From: Hippopus hippopus
Lineage: Eukaryota; Mollusca; Bivalvia; Cardiida; Cardiidae
Direction of reading: 5' to 3'
Length of the DNA stretch: 64,000 nucleotides
Assembly (NCBI GenBank): GCA_946811185.2
Contig: OX328111.1
Location: 44,380,388-44,444,387 of the forward strand
In this document: positions 1-8,627 of the stretch, piece by piece
Layout of the letters: the number at the start of each line of letters is the position of its first letter
How positions within the stretch are numbered: position 1 is the first letter of the stretch
Made by a program: the position numbers and the translations under genes
The notes under the pieces: model-generated
What the model was told of the DNA's origin: nothing
Seen by the model: the letters and a program-made list of their open reading frames with translations, nothing else
Database searches by the model: none

Positions 1-19
1 TTAATAATCTTAAGTGGCC

Positions 20-105
20 AGCCCTGGAGATCGAACCCACACCCCTCAATTGGCAAGAAGTTTAACGCTCACAGATGTCCTGCTCTACCACTTGAGCTAT
101 GGTGT
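20..105 (-). repeat. tRNA-like head of a SINE
   Basis: On the minus strand an A-box-like block (TAGCTCAAGTGGTAGAGC, 82-99) is followed about 45 nt later by a B-box-like block (GGTTCGATCTCC, 27-38). This is the internal RNA polymerase III promoter of a tRNA or tRNA-derived SINE. The spacing is longer than in a standard tRNA and the acceptor stem does not close, so a SINE head is more likely than a working tRNA gene. The A-box half is the part amplified in the adjoining satellite. Confidence 0.55.
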
Positions 106-1843
106 CAGACTATTACAGATCCTATGATGTCCAGCTCTTCCACTTGAGCTATGGTGTCAGACTATTACAGATCCTATGATGTCCAGCTCTACCACTTGAG
201 CTATGGTGTCTGACTATTACAGATCCTATGATGTCCAGCTCTACCACTTGAGCTATGGTGTCTGACTATTACAGATCCTATGATGTCCTGCTCTACCACT
301 TGAGCTATGGTGTCTGACTATTACAGATCCTATGATGTCCTGCTCTACCACTTGAGCTATGGTGTCTGACTATTACAGATCCTATGATGTCCTGCTCTAC
401 CACTTGAGCTATGGTGTCTGACTATTACAGATCGTATGATGTCCTGCTCTACCACTTGAGCTATGGTGTCTGACTATTACAGATCTTATGATGTCCTGCT
501 CTACCACTTGAGCTATGGGGGCTGACTATTACAGATCCTATGATGTCCTGCTCTACCACTTGAGCTATGGTGTCTGACTATTACAGATCCTATGATGTCC
601 AACTCTACCACTTGAGCTATGGTGTCTGACTATTACAGATCCTATGATGTCCAGCTCTACCACTTGAGCTATGGTGTCTGACTATTACAGATCCTATGAT
701 GTCCTGCTCTACCACTTGAGCTATGGTGTCTGACTATTACAGATCCTATGATGTCCTGCTCTACCACTTGAGCTATGGTGTCTGACTATTACAGATCCTA
801 TGATGTCCAACTCTACCACTTGAGCTATGGTGTCTGACTATTACAGATCCTATGATGTCCAGCTCTACCACTTGAGCTATGGTGTCTGACTATTACAGAT
901 CCTATGATGTCCTGCTCTACCACTTGAGCTATGGTGTCTGACTATTACAGATCCTATGATGTCCTGCTCTACCACTTGAGCTATGGTGTCTGACTATTAC
1001 AGATCCTATGATGTCCAGCTCTACCACTTGAGCTATGGTGTCTGACTATTACAGATCCTATGATGTCCTGCTCTACCACTTGAGCTATGGTGTCTGACTA
1101 TTACAGATCCTATGATGTCCTGCTCTACCACTTGAGCTATGGTGTCTGACTATTACAGATCCTATGATGTCCTGCTCTACCACTTGAGCTATGGTGTCTG
1201 ACTATTACAGATCCTATGATGTCCAACTCTACCACTTGAGCTATGGTGTCTGACTATTACAGATCCTATGATGTCCTGCTCTACCACTTGAGCTATGGTG
1301 TCTGACTATTACAGATCCTATGATGTCCTGCTCTACCACTTGAGCTATGGTGTCTGACTATTACAGATCCTATGATGTCCAGCTCTACCACTTGAGCTAT
1401 GGTGTCTGACTATTACAGATCCTATGATGTCCTGCTCTACCACTTGAGCTATGGTGTCTGACTATTACAGATCCTATGATGTCCTGCTCTACCACTTGAG
1501 CTATGGTGTCTGACTATTACAGATCCTATGATGTCCTGCTCTACCACTTGAGCTATGGTGTCTGACTATTACAGATCCTATGATGTCCTGCTCTACCACT
1601 TGAGCTATGGTGTCTGACTATTACAGATCCTATGATGTCCTGCTCTACCACTTGAGCTATGGTGTCTGACTATTACAGATCCTATGATGTCCTGCTCTAC
1701 CACTTGAGCTATGGTGTCTGACTATTACAGATCCTATGATGTCCTGCTCTACCACTTGAGCTATGGTGTCTGACTATTACAGATCCTATGATGTCCTGCT
1801 CTACCACTTGAGCTATGCTGTCTGACTATTACAGATCGTGTGA
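69..1843. repeat. 52-bp satellite array, about 34 copies
   Basis: A tandem array with a strict 52-bp period. Each unit reads CCTATGATGTCCTGCTCTAC, then CACTTGAGCTATGGTGTC, then TGACTATTACAGAT. Copies differ mainly at one dinucleotide (CC-TG, CC-AG or CC-AA before CTCTACC), and these variants recur in blocks, which points to multi-unit amplification. On the minus strand every unit contains the tRNA A-box TAGCTCAAGTGGTAGAGC, so the satellite grew from the SINE or tRNA-like head at the left end. No open frame is maintained. Confidence 0.95.
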
Positions 1844-1855
1844 TGTTTTACTGGA

Positions 1856-2068
1856 TTTATTTTAACCCTTATCGTGCTAAATAAGTGAAATGAAACTTTC
1901 AGGCCGATAGTAACACCCAAACTTTTGCTGCATCAAAGGTTTTATTAGGGGAAAGATGTCTCCTTATCGGACAGTGTAGATCCAAGATCAGACTGCACGT
2001 TCTGTGCAGTCTGATCTTGATCTACACTGTCCGCAAAAGGTCCCTGAGTCGCGCTTAGCAGGTTACTT
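1856..2068. repeat. Dispersed MITE with central palindrome (family P1)
   Basis: Copy of a short non-autonomous repeat of about 210 bp. Its ends resemble TTAACCCTTAT and TTAGCAGG, and it holds a near-perfect palindrome at 1968-2034 in which CGGACAGTGTAGATC is mirrored by GATCTACACTGTCCG around a CAGACTGCAC core. Further copies or fragments occur near 2548-2745, 20606-20822, 25840-25910, 51750-51830, 53646-53852, 56705-56790, 59745-59825, 61003-61072, 61810-61990 and 63350-63415. No coding sequence. Confidence 0.8.
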
Positions 2069-2276
2069 ATGGGCCAATGCTTACTTACCATATCCATATC
2101 ATCTCTCTCAACATAGTGATAGCAACTCTCTCCAATAACGAATGTCGACTCTTCTTTGTTCATAACTTCTGGACAGTATTTTGCGCCTTCCTCTGCAATA
2201 TTAAATACATACATAAAAGCTTTCAAGAATGTGTGACAATTGTTTAATGTTTTCTTACAACGTATTTAAACCCTTA

Positions 2277-2552
2277 GCCCGGCCGGGTAACTCAATGGTT
2301 AGCGTATCCGACTCATGACCTGGTGGTTGTGAGTTCGATTTCCGGTTGAGGCAAACCCTCTTTCTGGCGATATTTCGCCTCTCACCTCATATGCATGTGA
2401 GAAAAGTAGTCAGTGATTTGGAAAGAAAGTTGTGTCAGTACTGATGTGAGAAAGTCGGGAAACACATGCGTAGGTGCACTGACTGCCGTGATATGACATA
2501 AGCTGTTTAAACGGCGTTAAACTCCAATACAATCAATCAATCAATAAAACCC
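2277..2552 (+). repeat. tRNA-derived SINE
   Basis: A tRNA-like head at 2280-2347 has an A-box-like GTAACTCAATGGTTAGCG and a B-box-like GAGTTCGATTTCC. A non-tRNA body follows, with GGTGCACTGACTGCCGTGATATGACATAAGC split over its end, and the element closes with an (ATCA)n tail at about 2530-2548. Related 3' bodies are seen near 3785-3850, 20000-20115, 29210-29300 and 61380-61715. Confidence 0.75.
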
Positions 2553-2745
2553 TTAACTTGCTAAATTAGTGAAATAAAACTTTCAATCCGATAGTAAGAG
2601 CCCAGATTTTGCTATTTCAAAGGTATTTTTGGAGGAAAAATATCTCATTATGGGAATGTGCAGATCTATGATTAGACTGCGCATTCTGTGCAGTCTGATC
2701 TTGATCTACACAGTCTACAAAGGATCTTGGGGAAGACCTTAGCAG
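2548..2745. repeat. P1 MITE copy
   Basis: Second copy of the P1 family directly after the SINE tail. The central palindrome at about 2654-2720 is more diverged than the copy at 1968-2034. The following 2746-2960 is A/T-rich and I see no gene or clear repeat in it. Confidence 0.7.
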
Positions 2746-2961
2746 CCTACGGGCTCATTTCAATTTTGGACCTTTTTTTCAGATTCTGATGGGTTTGTCT
2801 TATCACTTCTAATATTTTTGTTCCACATTCTGTGTTTTTTATCACATTTGAAATATAAATATTCCAATGTACAAATAAACTGTCAACAGTTGGAAGGCCA
2901 TTTCAAAGGTTAACTTTTTGGAAAGCATGTCAGTGGCTTGGTAAGGATCCTGTGTAAAGCA

Positions 2962-3218
2962 CCTGTAGTATACTGGTCTATCCCTTAGATAGGTGTAAAT
3001 GTATACCATGTGTTTGTATAAGGGGACATTTATACTACCTTGCTATAGAGCTAGCTCTATAGCAAGGTAGTATAAATGTCCCCTTATACAAAACACAAGG
3101 TATACATTTACACCTATCTAAGGGCTAGCTCTATAGCAAGGTAGTATAAGTGTCCCCTTATACAAACACAAGCTATACATTTACACCTATCTAAGGGATA
3201 GACCAGTATACTACACAC
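2962..3218. repeat. Nested inverted-repeat element
   Basis: The ends are inverted copies of GTATACTGGTCTATCCCTTA. Inside, a block containing GCTATAGAGCTAGCTCTATA and TATAAATGTCCCCTTATAC is repeated in both orientations, so the element holds at least three partial arms and can fold in more than one way. This is the structure of a MITE that has undergone an internal arm duplication. The following 3219-3890 has no gene I can support; a SINE tail fragment lies near 3785-3850. Confidence 0.75.
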
Positions 3219-3892
3219 CGTTAAAGGTGGCCCTTCAGATTTTGGGACGAAAATTTTACAAAAATCCAAAAAAATCATCCTTATACTCCCAAAGCTTTTT
3301 AATTTTCATTCATAAAACCCCAGTAGCCGAAACCCATCCGACAACAAGAGAAATTAGAGATTTACTACGGCCCAGGTCGACACCGACGGGAAACACGGTC
3401 TATTTTTAAATGAGTAACTCGCTCATTTACATACCGGAAATAAACAGACGAAGCTTCAACCATAGCATTCGAAGAAGACATTATGGAAAATAATTTCATG
3501 TTTGTTATGTTATAGAATTTAAGCGTCATTAGTCACGTGCCAGTCACTTGACATTCCCACAATGCTTTTTTGATTTCTGGCGCGAAATCTAAAAATAACC
3601 TTTAGAGGCTACGTAGCCTTTTAAGGGAACACCATCAAAAAAATTTTTTTTTTTGTAATTTTATGATTCTTAATTATTGATGATTTGTATTGTTTTTTCA
3701 TATAAATTTCAGTGATATATATATTTTTTTTTAATTTAGTGAGATGTGAAAACTCTAAATACCCACCTTTAAAATGAAAGCATGGATAAGGGCACTGACT
3801 GCCGCGATAAAACTGAAATGACGTAGAAAATACCTATAAACACCATACAAACAATTACATGATCCATGCTCTGTCAGAAGGTGGCTTAGTTA

Positions 3893-4019
3893 ACTTATGA
3901 GCCATGCTCTGTTAAAAGGGAGCTTTATGCATTCTGCGAAAAGTATCGCCCTAGGTCAGCTTGCGCAGTCCGCGCAGGCTGACCTGGGCCGAAACCTTTT
4001 GCTGTCGGTCAATTTTCTA
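3893..4019. repeat. Fold-back MITE (family P3), left half, interrupted
   Basis: Left half of a fold-back repeat of about 260 bp whose intact copies start near GAGCCATGCTCTG and end with its complement. Here it is interrupted by Polinton element 1, and the right half resumes at 18868. Intact relatives in this window (26692-26955, 50955-51212) read straight through the equivalent TTTTCTGCATGTCAA point, which confirms the insertion site. Confidence 0.85.
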
Positions 4020-4025
4020 CACATC
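4020..4025. other. Target site duplication, left (element 1)
   Basis: CACATC lies directly before the AGTAGTA end of element 1 and is repeated at 18862-18867 directly after the other end. A 6-bp duplication is the signature of Polinton/Maverick integration by the DDE integrase. Confidence 0.92.
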
Positions 4026-4196
4026 AGTAGTAAAGGACGGGAGCCCAGGGACACACCCAGGGCTTGGGTGTGTCCCTGGTCTCCCGTCCCTGAGTGCCCT
4101 ACATCACCGTCCCTGACAAAAATGTGTCCCTAGTTGCTGTCCCCGAAAGATTTTTTTTTTATTTTGTCCCTAGGCTCCCTTCCCTGAGAGGGATTT
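4026..4196. repeat. Terminal inverted repeat, left (element 1)
   Basis: About 171 bp, essentially perfectly matched in inverse by 18691-18861. It contains a terminal hairpin and several GTCCCTGA/GTCCCTAG iterations. A piece of the inner end (CTGAGAGGGATTTAGCATTC) recurs at about 4319-4341, so the left arm has a small internal duplication that the right arm lacks. Confidence 0.9.
4035..4089. other. Terminal hairpin of element 1
   Basis: Nine bases from the element end, GGACGGGAG (4035-4043) and CCAGGGACACACCCA (4045-4059) pair with TGGGTGTGTCCCTGG (4065-4079) and CTCCCGTCC (4081-4089). This gives a 24-bp stem with one mismatch and a 5-nt loop. The same structure lies at the other end. Element 2 has a hairpin at the same distance from its end with unrelated sequence. 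Confidence 0.8.
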
Positions 4197-4365
4197 AGCA
4201 TTCAAAATGGCGGCCGTGTGGACAGCAACCGCGGACAAAAATGCCCCAGGCTCCCGTCCCTGAGCGGAATTTTTTGCAAAAAAGGGAAAAGGGGGGGGAG
4301 TTTTTCCCAGGCTCTCTACCCTGAGAGGGATTTAGCATTCAAAGTGCAGGCCTTATGACTGACAG

Positions 4366-5050
4366 GCTGGGTAAAAAATGGTCAGATCACTGAGTTGGAC
4401 TTAGTTTTTTCACCCTATGGATGATTTTTTTCTTTCTAATTGCCTGACCATTGAGTTGGACTTAGACTTTTTTCTGCATCTCTATGATTGATTTCTCTTT
4501 TCTAAAAGGAAATTTATCTTATATCACTGAGTTGGTCTTAGCTTTTTTCCCCTATGAATGATTTTCTCTCTTTCTAAAAGGTTGACCATTGAGTTGGACT
4601 TAGTCTTTTTACATCTCTATGAATGATTTTTTCTCTTTCTAAAAGCCTGATCATTGAGTTGGACTTAGTTTTTTCTTCACCTATGTATGATTTTTCTTTC
4701 TAAATGTTTGATCACTGAGTTGGACTTAGTTTTTTCACCCTATGGATGATTTTTTCTCTTTCTAAATGTCTGGACATTGAGTTTGACTTAGTTTTTTTCA
4801 CCCTATGAATGATTTTCTCTCTTTCTAAATGCCTGGACATTGAGTTGGACTTAGTTTTTTACCCTATGAATGATTTTCTCTCTTTCTAAAAGCCTGACCA
4901 TTGAGTTGGACTTAGACTTTTTTCTTTCTAAATGCTTGATCACTGAGTTGGACTTAGACTTTTTTCTTCACCTATGAATGAATTTTCTTTTCTAAATGTC
5001 TGGACATTGAGTTGGACTTAGTCTTTTTTTCTGCATCTATGAATGATTCT
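4366..5050. repeat. Arm minisatellite, about 60-66 bp units
   Basis: About eleven imperfect units built around GAGTTGGACTTAG, a T-run, CTATGAATGATTTT, and CTCTTTCTAAAAGCCTGA. The inverse array is at 17985-18620, a shorter one is at 16150-16490, and element 2 has five-unit versions at 29885-30150 and 46400-46690. Not coding; short open frames across it are by-products of the repeat. Confidence 0.88.
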
Positions 5051-5079
5051 TACTCTTTGGAGTGTAACTCTTCTAAAAG

Positions 5080-5520
5080 AAAGAAGTTTGACAATTTGAA
5101 GAAATGACAATTTGAAGAAAGATAGAACTTTCGTGGTAGATGGTTAGTCCTGAAAAGGACTGTTGGGTTAGCTCTGAAAAGAGCTGTGACAATTTGAAGA
5201 AATGACAACTTGAAGATAGAACTTTCGTCTGACATCTTGAAGATAGATCTTTCGTCTGACATCTTGAAGATAGATCTTTCGTGGTAGATGGTTAGTCCTG
5301 AAAAGGACTGTTGGGTTAGCTCTGAAAAGAGCTGTGACAATTTGAAGAAATGACAACTTGAAGATAGAACTTTCGTCTAACAGCTTGAAGGTAGAACTTT
5401 CGTCTGACAATTTGAAGAAATGACAATTTGAAGAAAAGATAGAACTTACGTCTGACAATTTGAAGAAAGGTAGAACTTTCGTGGTAGATGGTTAGCCCTG
5501 AAAAGGGCTGTTGGGGTGTC
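5080..5520 (-). repeat. Array of histone-like stem-loops and CGAAAG blocks, left arm
   Basis: Read on the minus strand, this is the 3' region of the 70-aa gene. Hairpins with a TTTC loop occur at 5494-5509, 5318-5333, 5294-5309, 5170-5185 and 5146-5161. The stems vary by compensating changes (AGCCCT/AGGGCT, AGCTCT/AGAGCT, AGTCCT/AGGACT) and most are followed by AACC. Between them, ACGAAAGTTCTATCTT blocks repeat. The inverse copy is at 17490-17950. Confidence 0.85.
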
Positions 5521-5553
5521 CCTAAAAGGGACCTGGTTTTGGAGGTTGTGTTT

Positions 5554-5766
5554 TTAAGCACAACCTCCAACCTTCCTGCAGGCTGGGCAGCTACTCGCTG
5601 CCCGCCTCTTTAACCTTTTCAGCTCCTGAGCGTCTAGGTTGAAGTTCAGCGAGAACGGTGCCTCGTTGTCATCATCCCAACTTTCTGTTTTTGGTACAAC
5701 GACCTTCTTCTTCTCCGACAGTTGGGCAAGCTCCCAAAAATCCATGTCCCTAAGTGCAGTCTCCAT
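5554..5766 (-). CDS. 70-aa Cys-terminal arm protein (short copy)
   Basis: A short intact member of the family represented by the 119-aa protein at 17092-17451 and the 100-aa proteins of element 2. It has lost the N-terminal heptad repeats and starts directly at the DFWELAQL region, keeps the acidic DDDNEAPFSLNFNL stretch and the C-terminal CPACRKVGGCA motif (C-x2-C-x5-C). A TATA box lies on the minus strand at about 5817-5823 and a CRE at 5854-5861. A 12-bp hairpin spans the stop codon and histone-like stem-loops follow. The C-terminal Cys cluster could bind a metal. Function unknown; I do not recognise it outside these elements. Confidence 0.7.
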   Translation of the reverse strand: METALRDMDFWELAQLSEKKKVVVPKTESWDDDNEAPFSLNFNLDAQELKRLKRRAASSCPACRKVGGCA

Positions 5767-5816
5767 CTTATCTGCAACTCGAAGAAATGAACAATGTGCG
5801 GGAAATAACGCTGGGT

Positions 5817-5990
5817 TTTATAGCTTTACAGGAGGATTGAACTAGTTGACCCATGACGTCATTTTCTTCTATGTTTTTCCCGCGTCAGCGTTTCATGCTG
5901 TTTTGGCTCCAAATTAATGTTATCCAATCAGATTCAGCGTTTTATTTCTAATACTAAATGTTTTATTGTTGACCAACCCGTGGGTTTGTT
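5817..5990 (-). promoter_or_regulatory. CRE + TATA promoter of the 70-aa gene
   Basis: On the minus strand: an ATTGG box (CCAAT-type) near 5925-5935, the CRE palindrome TGACGTCA at 5854-5861, and TATAAAA at 5817-5823, about 50 nt before the start codon. The block is near-identical to those at 15594-15639, 17004-17049, 8025-8070 and in element 2. The A/T-rich stretch 5990-6180 upstream repeats TTGTTGACCAA(C/T)CCGTGGG. Confidence 0.75.
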
Positions 5991-6178
5991 ACATTTTCTT
6001 GTTCGGGGATTTTATTGTTGACCAATCCGTGGGTTTGTTACATTTTCTTGTTCGGGTTAGAAAAAACTAGAGTTTAACTAACCTATGACTTTTTTTGATT
6101 GTGAATCTTTTGAGTTTTTTGACAATTTTGAGTTTTTTGACAATTTGAAGAAAGATAGAACTTTCGTGGTAGATAGGT

Positions 6179-6194
6179 AGTCGTGAAATGGACT
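6179..6194 (-). terminator. Degenerate histone-like stem-loop
   Basis: Equivalent position to the stem-loop after the 88-aa gene (15261-15276), but two stem pairs are broken. It follows a pseudogene, as expected if the hairpin decays once its gene is dead. Confidence 0.5.
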
Positions 6195-6224
6195 GTTTTG
6201 TTTTTTGGAGGCTATGTTTTTTTC

Positions 6225-6462
6225 CCACTTCTAATGACAACATCCGAAATTCACTTGGTAAATGACTAAGATGATGCCAGACGTTGTCTTTAAAAATAGT
6301 TGAAGTAATCTTTCCACTGAGATCTTTGTAGAGCTGTGTTATACGTTGCAGTTGTTTTTATTTCTCCACTCCTACGAGATGAGTGGTTAGTTGCAATAAC
6401 TGCTGTCCGGCATTTAGATACTCTTGGAGAGCCTCACGTAGTTGATGATTTACCTCTTCCAT
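6225..6462 (-). pseudogene. Broken copy of the 88-aa arm gene
   Basis: Starting at the ATG at 6462 the frame matches the N-terminus of the 88-aa protein at 14959 (MEEVNHQLREALQEY) for about 30 codons, then meets a stop. Further small changes follow in the remainder, although the DNA still aligns to near the TTCGGATGTTGTCA end. The promoter-like region on its 5' side (6480-6600) and the A/T-rich stretch 6600-7098 are inverted copies of 14430-14940. Confidence 0.75.
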
Positions 6463-6719
6463 ATTGATATTGCTTCCGAATATTGACACTGCTTTCGAAG
6501 TGATCGTTAGCTGAGAGTCAAAGAAATGGTGAATGTGTGAAAAATAACGAGGGCTTTATACGTTTACAGAGGATTGAAATTTTTTAAAGAGCTCGGACCT
6601 GGCAGAAAGCACATACATTTTTTCCATGCTACGTTTCATGCTAATATAGCAAAAAAAGTTATGAGACGTTGTATGGGAAAAATGTAACCAGAACAAGTCT
6701 TTTGGGGAAAAACAGAATG

Positions 6720-7098
6720 AAGAAGTCTATTGTTTTTTGAACTTTTATTTATTGAACTTTTATTTACTGAACAGAACTAAACATTGAAACATTTTTTGCA
6801 ATGCATCATAAAAAATTTCTTGACAATGAAAAAATTTCTTGACAATGAAAAAATCACAATGAAATGCATCATAAAAAAATTTCTTAACAATGAAAAACAT
6901 TTTCTTAACAATGAAAAAAAATCGCACTGAAATATTTTTCACAATGAATTATTCACAACGAATTAATCGCAATGAATTAATCACAATGAATTATTTTTTC
7001 GCAACGAATTATTTACAATGAATTATTCGCAAAAAACAGTATATAACAAAATTTTATGCAATGTAAATTCGCAAACACCACGATTTTCACATTTGTTT
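6720..7098. other. A/T-rich end-of-gene region (inverted copy)
   Basis: Inverted copy of the DNA downstream of the 218-aa gene, including its last codons (about 7086-7108 against 14366-14413). It consists of repeated ATTCACAATGAA-type units and carries AATAAA signals on the minus strand near 6735-6770. It therefore supplies poly(A)-type 3' sequence to the 220-aa gene, replacing the stem-loop present at that gene's end in element 2. Confidence 0.7.
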
Positions 7099-7761
7099 TC
7101 ATATTCCTACCGTTTTGTTGTTTTTTCTTGGTTGTTTTCGTTCTGTCTTTGGTTTTTTCGGGATCTTGAAATCAACGTGATTGTCAATGTTTTTCCCGTA
7201 TTTGCCCTGCCCTGTCAATATTGGTATAGTTGGTTTTTGATCAACTCGCTGCTTCTTGTGGAGATGGTTACCATCTTCCTCAGATTTCCGCTTTGTTGTT
7301 TTTCTTGGTTGTTTTTCTTCTGGTTGATTTTTCTTTGGTTGATTTTTCTTCACAACACTTACGATAGAGTCCACTAAGTTGTGAAGATTGGATTTATCAA
7401 ACTCAAACTCCACAGGAATCTTCACAGGAGTTGTTGAAATGCGCTGATCCTGTTGACGTAGTACCTCGATATTTCTACTGAGCTGATCAGTACTTGCGGT
7501 TAAAGTTTTAATTTCCTCCAAATGTCTGTTTAAAGTCTCCAGCTGATCTATGATTCGGATCATCATGCTATCTTGTTTCAAATTTAGCTGCTTTACCTCT
7601 TCATAAATGTTATCAAACACTGTCGCTGGAATGATGGTTGTCGAATTTAACTCCGGTGGTGGATTGATAATTGTCGAATTCATAACTGATGAAAGAACGT
7701 CTCCATTGTTTTCCACTGATGGAAAATCGCCCAAGCTGGTTTCATCTAAGTTGTGCTTCAT
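7099..7761 (-). CDS. 220-aa coiled-coil basic-tail protein
   Basis: I start it at the ATG at 7761 (MKHNLDETSL) because the homologue in element 2 (30207-30836) begins there; the frame is open further upstream only across promoter DNA. Residues 1-35 are acidic. About 55-120 form a likely coiled coil (VKQLNLKQDSMMIRIIDQLE). About 150-200 is Lys-rich with repeated KKNQP-type blocks and KRKSEEDGNHLHKKQR, a probable nuclear localisation signal. The extreme C-terminus differs from element 2 because the left inverted repeat joins here. No known family recognised; a DNA-binding or virion-associated role is a guess. It is divergent from the zinc protein gene at 8109. Confidence 0.75.
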   Translation of the reverse strand: MKHNLDETSLGDFPSVENNGDVLSSVMNSTIINPPPELNSTTIIPATVFDNIYEEVKQLNLKQDSMMIRIIDQLETLNRHLEEIKTLTASTDQLSRNIEVLRQQDQRISTTPVKIPVEFEFDKSNLHNLVDSIVSVVKKNQPKKNQPEEKQPRKTTKRKSEEDGNHLHKKQRVDQKPTIPILTGQGKYGKNIDNHVDFKIPKKPKTERKQPRKNNKTVGI

Positions 7762-8108
7762 ATTGTAACTGACTCTGAATATTGATACTGCTTTCGAAGT
7801 GATCGTTAGCTGAGAATCAAAGAAATGGTGAATGTATGAAAATAACACCGAGCTTTATACGTTTACAGAGGATTGAAATTTTTAAAGAGGGCGGACCTGG
7901 CGGAAAACACCGGTATTGTACTGTGTGACACTGAATTAGGAGTGGTAAAAAAACACCGATATAACCATCGATTTGATTGCACAATGTTAATGAAACGCCG
8001 ACGCGGGAAAAACATAGGAGAAAATGACGTCATGAGTCATCTAGTTCAATCCTCCTGTAAAGCTATAAAGCCCAGCGATAATTTACATGAAATCATATTT
8101 GTTCCAGA
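7762..8108. promoter_or_regulatory. Divergent promoter of coiled-coil and zinc-protein genes
   Basis: The minus-strand side has a TATA-like block near 7853-7862 (CGTATAAAGC on that strand) and TTTTTAAAGAGGGCGGACCT at about 7880, as also at 14820-14870 and 35280-35330. The plus-strand side has CRE TGACGTCA (8025-8032) fused to AP-1 TGAGTCA (8033-8039) and a TATA box (8064-8070), 39 nt before the ATG. Confidence 0.75.
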
Positions 8109-8315
8109 ATGGATCGAATTCTTGTATGCCCTCACTGTGCAAACAGATGTCTGATAGAGTGTGGAAAATGTTTTTCCATACTCGAGTATCTTGGTCAGAA
8201 GCATAACTGTCCAGATACAGATGAAGGATTTTATGATGATGATGAAGGTTCGACGATTTGCTGCGAACATTGTGGATGTGAAATCATCCCAGTGGATCGG
8301 ACGGAAGAATCGTAG
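8109..8315 (+). CDS. 68-aa zinc-ribbon-like protein
   Basis: A short Cys-rich protein with CPHC at residues 7-10, CLIECGKC at 14-21, and CCEHCGC near residue 55, separated by an acidic DTDEGFYDDDEG stretch. The pairs of C-x2-C suggest one or two zinc sites, as in a zinc ribbon. The start is fixed by the conserved TATA spacing and by the element 2 homologue (31202), which begins at the same point but is broken. A histone-like stem-loop starts 32 nt after the stop. Likely nuclear regulator or polymerase-associated factor by analogy to other viral zinc ribbons; this is inference. Confidence 0.75.
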   Translation: MDRILVCPHCANRCLIECGKCFSILEYLGQKHNCPDTDEGFYDDDEGSTICCEHCGCEIIPVDRTEES

Positions 8316-8346
8316 AGCTGGATGTCAATGTGAGATCCTTCAAAAA

Positions 8347-8362
8347 AGCCCTTTTCAGGGCT
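8347..8362 (+). terminator. Histone-like 3' stem-loop of the 68-aa gene
   Basis: AGCCCTTTTCAGGGCT with A-rich 5' flank and AACCA 3' flank, then CACGAAAGATC about 12 nt later. Perfect 6-bp stem and TTTC loop; the same element follows the broken homologue in element 2 at 31360-31375. Confidence 0.75.
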
Positions 8363-8459
8363 AACCATTTAGCACGAAAGATCTTTCTTCTCAAATTGTC
8401 AAAAGTAAAAAGACTTACAGTCATAACTAGAAAAAAGTCAAAAGTAAGAAGTAATTATT

Positions 8460-8627
8460 TTTATATTTTTTATTTCAAAAAGAACTTATGTACAATGAAA
8501 AAAATCAAATCATGAACTGTAAAGACAAAAAATAAATGAACTGTAAAAGACAAAAAATGAATGAAAAAAAATCAAGTCAGTCTTTTTTTTGATTATAATC
8601 AATATTGTATTGAAATCTTTTTTTCAC
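8460..8627 (-). terminator. Poly(A)-type 3' region of the 280-aa gene
   Basis: On the minus strand downstream of the stop at 8628 the DNA is A/T-rich with repeated GACAAAAAATGAATG-like units and an AATAAA near 8473-8480. No stem-loop of the histone type is present. Confidence 0.5.

Noticed and set aside
69..1843. Regular 52-bp array as a possible CRISPR array
   Set aside because: The whole unit repeats with no unique spacers, the genome is animal, and the unit matches a tRNA/SINE A-box.
5050..5570. Overlapping open frames of 84-96 aa in the arms (also 17547-17982, 32719-33185, 45916-46262)
   Set aside because: They are translations of stem-loop and CGAAAG repeats in several frames, show repeated peptides only, and lack their own promoters.
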